The notes beneath the pieces were generated by a model. The model searched no databases, was not told the origin of the DNA, and was given only the letters and a program-made list of their open reading frames with translations. A stretch of DNA of 64,000 nucleotides, taken from contig CM046296.1 in assembly GCA_025267735.1 (NCBI GenBank), positions 26,872,464 to 26,936,463 on the forward strand, written 5' to 3'. Positions 62,182 through 64,000 of this stretch are shown piece by piece (position 1 is the stretch's first letter; each line of letters opens with the position of its first letter). This DNA comes from Mactra quadrangularis (taxonomy: Eukaryota > Mollusca > Bivalvia > Venerida > Mactridae). A program made the translations under genes and the position numbers.

Positions 62182-63381
62182 ATTATAGTACAATTTACCA
62201 ATGCAATGTTTTTATTCCCATTTTTTGTATGTTCCTGTGAGTGTACCTGTAAGATACATTAAAGAAATAATTGCCACTAGCTGACACAAATGTAGTTTTT
62301 CAAAAAGATCTACAGGTACAATGTAACGACACCAGAAAATGTTGGAAAACTGCTTGTGATGTATTTAAAGTTTACACAGTCATATAAGGGGAACAGTTTC
62401 CAAAAGCATCTAATCAAATTACTAGACTCAAATCCCTAGAAAGCAAATGCCTCTTTCAAAAACAGATCTACGGTACATGGTGCGGAAAATAGCAATTCTT
62501 CTTTAACTTAAATATACAGTGATTTGAAGGAGGTGACCAAGCATAACCACTCGACCTCGTTAGCAAATTTAAATTACATTTAACGAAGTCAACGGTACAT
62601 CGAATAGCATTTGAGTATTCGGTTACGTTAGTAAAGCATATTTTTGAGACACTAGAAATCAGGAATCTGCATTAATCTGATCTAAACGTGGACATCTGAA
62701 TTAAAAATAACCTGAGATACCTGAGAAAAAAAGGTTTAAAATGTATAGATTTATTAGATTTTTTTAATGAAAAGGTACATACAATCCATGGAGAATATAT
62801 TCATTGGAATGCGCGAGTAAGTTTTATGTCTGGACAGTGCATGAAGATGTCAATAAAATATTTTATCTAAACTAAACGAAACTTAATTTTAAGAGTAACA
62901 TTTACTATGCAAACATGCCCGTTTATAATTATAACTGCGGGCACAGTTACACAGTTGAACATTCACACTAAATGATTTTACATAAATTATAATTTGGGAA
63001 CAACTATTGTCCTCATTAGTTGACGCTTTTATTCAGCAATAAAACACAACTTGTCAAAACAATTTAGTAGAAATTTAAATAAACTGCGTGAATCATAATG
63101 AGGCTGATACAACAAATGAATGAACATAAAAAAGTTAAGTAATTTAAAAAATAAAACATTATTTTTATTATTAAAGTTGACATCAATTATACAAATTTTG
63201 GGTTGGAGCTATTTTGTTCATCACCTTATGTCATCGATCAAAGTGTTAAAAGAATGTTGTTGTTTTTATAAACTAAGTAACTGTGAAAGTGTCGTATATC
63301 AAATATATGTTTCACAACTTTTTGAAAACTTTTAATCTGAATGAATTGTGTAGAACCATCAAGTTAAAAGTATTGTAAGAA
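62182..63381. other. Intergenic stretch between the two secreted-protein genes
   Basis: No coding segment recognised. A TATAAA at 63267-63272 is a possible promoter element for the downstream gene, about 110 bp before its ATG. Confidence 0.45.
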
Positions 63382-63445
63382 ATGTATTTGGGTTTCCTCT
63401 GTTGTGTTTCTATTATACAAGGATGTTTAGGACAAGGCGCTATAG
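63382..63445 (+). CDS. First exon of a second secreted protein (partial, continues beyond window)
   Basis: ATG at 63382 opens a hydrophobic segment MYLGFLCCVSIIQGCLGQG, a good signal peptide. The frame stays open until a GTGAGA donor at 63446 (phase 1). The exon is 64 nt coding, the same length and phase as exon 1 of the gene at 58161, and both end around a GQG. No exon 2 is recognisable before 64000, so the mature protein is unseen. This is inferred from a short sequence only. Confidence 0.55.
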
Positions 63446-63886
63446 GTGAGACTATCTTTATATATATATTCATTATAATTATACGTTCTGGCACTTGCAT
63501 TTGAAATAGTTATATCGGCATGTGTATTTGATAAATTGTTCAAGTTTTGTCACAATTTATCATTGCATTGCCAACTCATTTGGTAAAAAAATATCACAAC
63601 AATCATAATTCATGTCAATCTATTTCGCATTGTGCTCCTTTAAACAAACTACATCATTAAATCTGATTTTACTCTTTAATAATTTGTAGTCTGAAATGTG
63701 CATTTATCTCGGATGCTTTAATCAAAATTCTTTGCACCAATATGGGAGTTCAATCATACATTTTGTAAGAATTTAAGTTATGCAATCTTATGTATGATTA
63801 ATGCGGTTGGTGACATCTAAATTCACATTTTACCGTGACACTACATGTACTTTTTTCAATTCGGGTTATGAATGGCAGAAATTTGG
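63446..63886 (+). other. Probable intron of the partial secreted-protein gene
   Basis: Starts at the GTGAGA donor and is AT-rich with no acceptor followed by an evident coding segment. Confidence 0.4.
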
Positions 63887-64000
63887 TATAGTCTATTTTT
63901 TCTCAACTGTTAAAGATTGTATAATTTCACGGTGATTGAATACACTATATCACGAGGGTAAAATAAATAGCACGAAGTCACCGTGAAATTATTCATGTTT
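63887..64000. mobile_element. Palindromic MITE with TTTTTTCTCAACTGT end, copy 2 (cut by window end)
   Basis: Starts TATAGTCTATTTTTTCTCAA like 46471-46618. It continues with TAATTTCACGGTGATTGAAT and, in inverted form, CACCGTGAAATTATTCATG. The right terminal repeat lies beyond the window. Confidence 0.7.

Overview
The window is eukaryotic, AT-rich nuclear DNA from an animal. The intron-rich genes, tRNA-derived SINEs with a GGCGTTAAACCC tail, and the many short DNA transposons (GGGCGGATCCAG and ATACCCCCGC ends) point to a mollusc, probably a bivalve. That placement rests on pattern recognition and was not tested by a search.

Layout. 1-5886 is repeat-rich and geneless: a transposase remnant, two related MITEs, two adjacent minisatellites and a SINE. 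5887-20242 (+) is a complete 16-exon gene for the chaperonin subunit CCT3 (TCP-1 gamma, 552 aa). Its ninth intron is almost entirely one 4.6-kb foldback element with 1.1-kb inverted arms, a 4-bp target duplication and a nested hAT-like MITE. 20243-29489 is geneless and carries SINEs, a minisatellite and palindromic MITEs. 29490-54035 (-) is a complete 29-coding-exon orthologue of CCDC171, a long coiled-coil protein (about 1364 aa), tail-to-tail with CCT3. Its probable promoter and first exon lie near 55440-55480. 55521-58058 is geneless.

58161-61950 (+) is a two-exon gene with a clear TATA box and polyA signal. It encodes a 1043-aa secreted, repetitive protein with no Cys or Trp after the signal peptide and no Lys between residues 3 and 603. 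I do not recognise its family. At 63382 another signal-peptide exon of the same length and splice phase begins; the rest of that gene lies outside the window.

CCT3 and CCDC171 are conserved single genes with no evident functional link. The two secreted-protein genes may be a small tandem cluster of extracellular-matrix genes. The exon models were built by hand from splice signals, reading frame and remembered homologues; every coding junction keeps frame and uses GT-AG.
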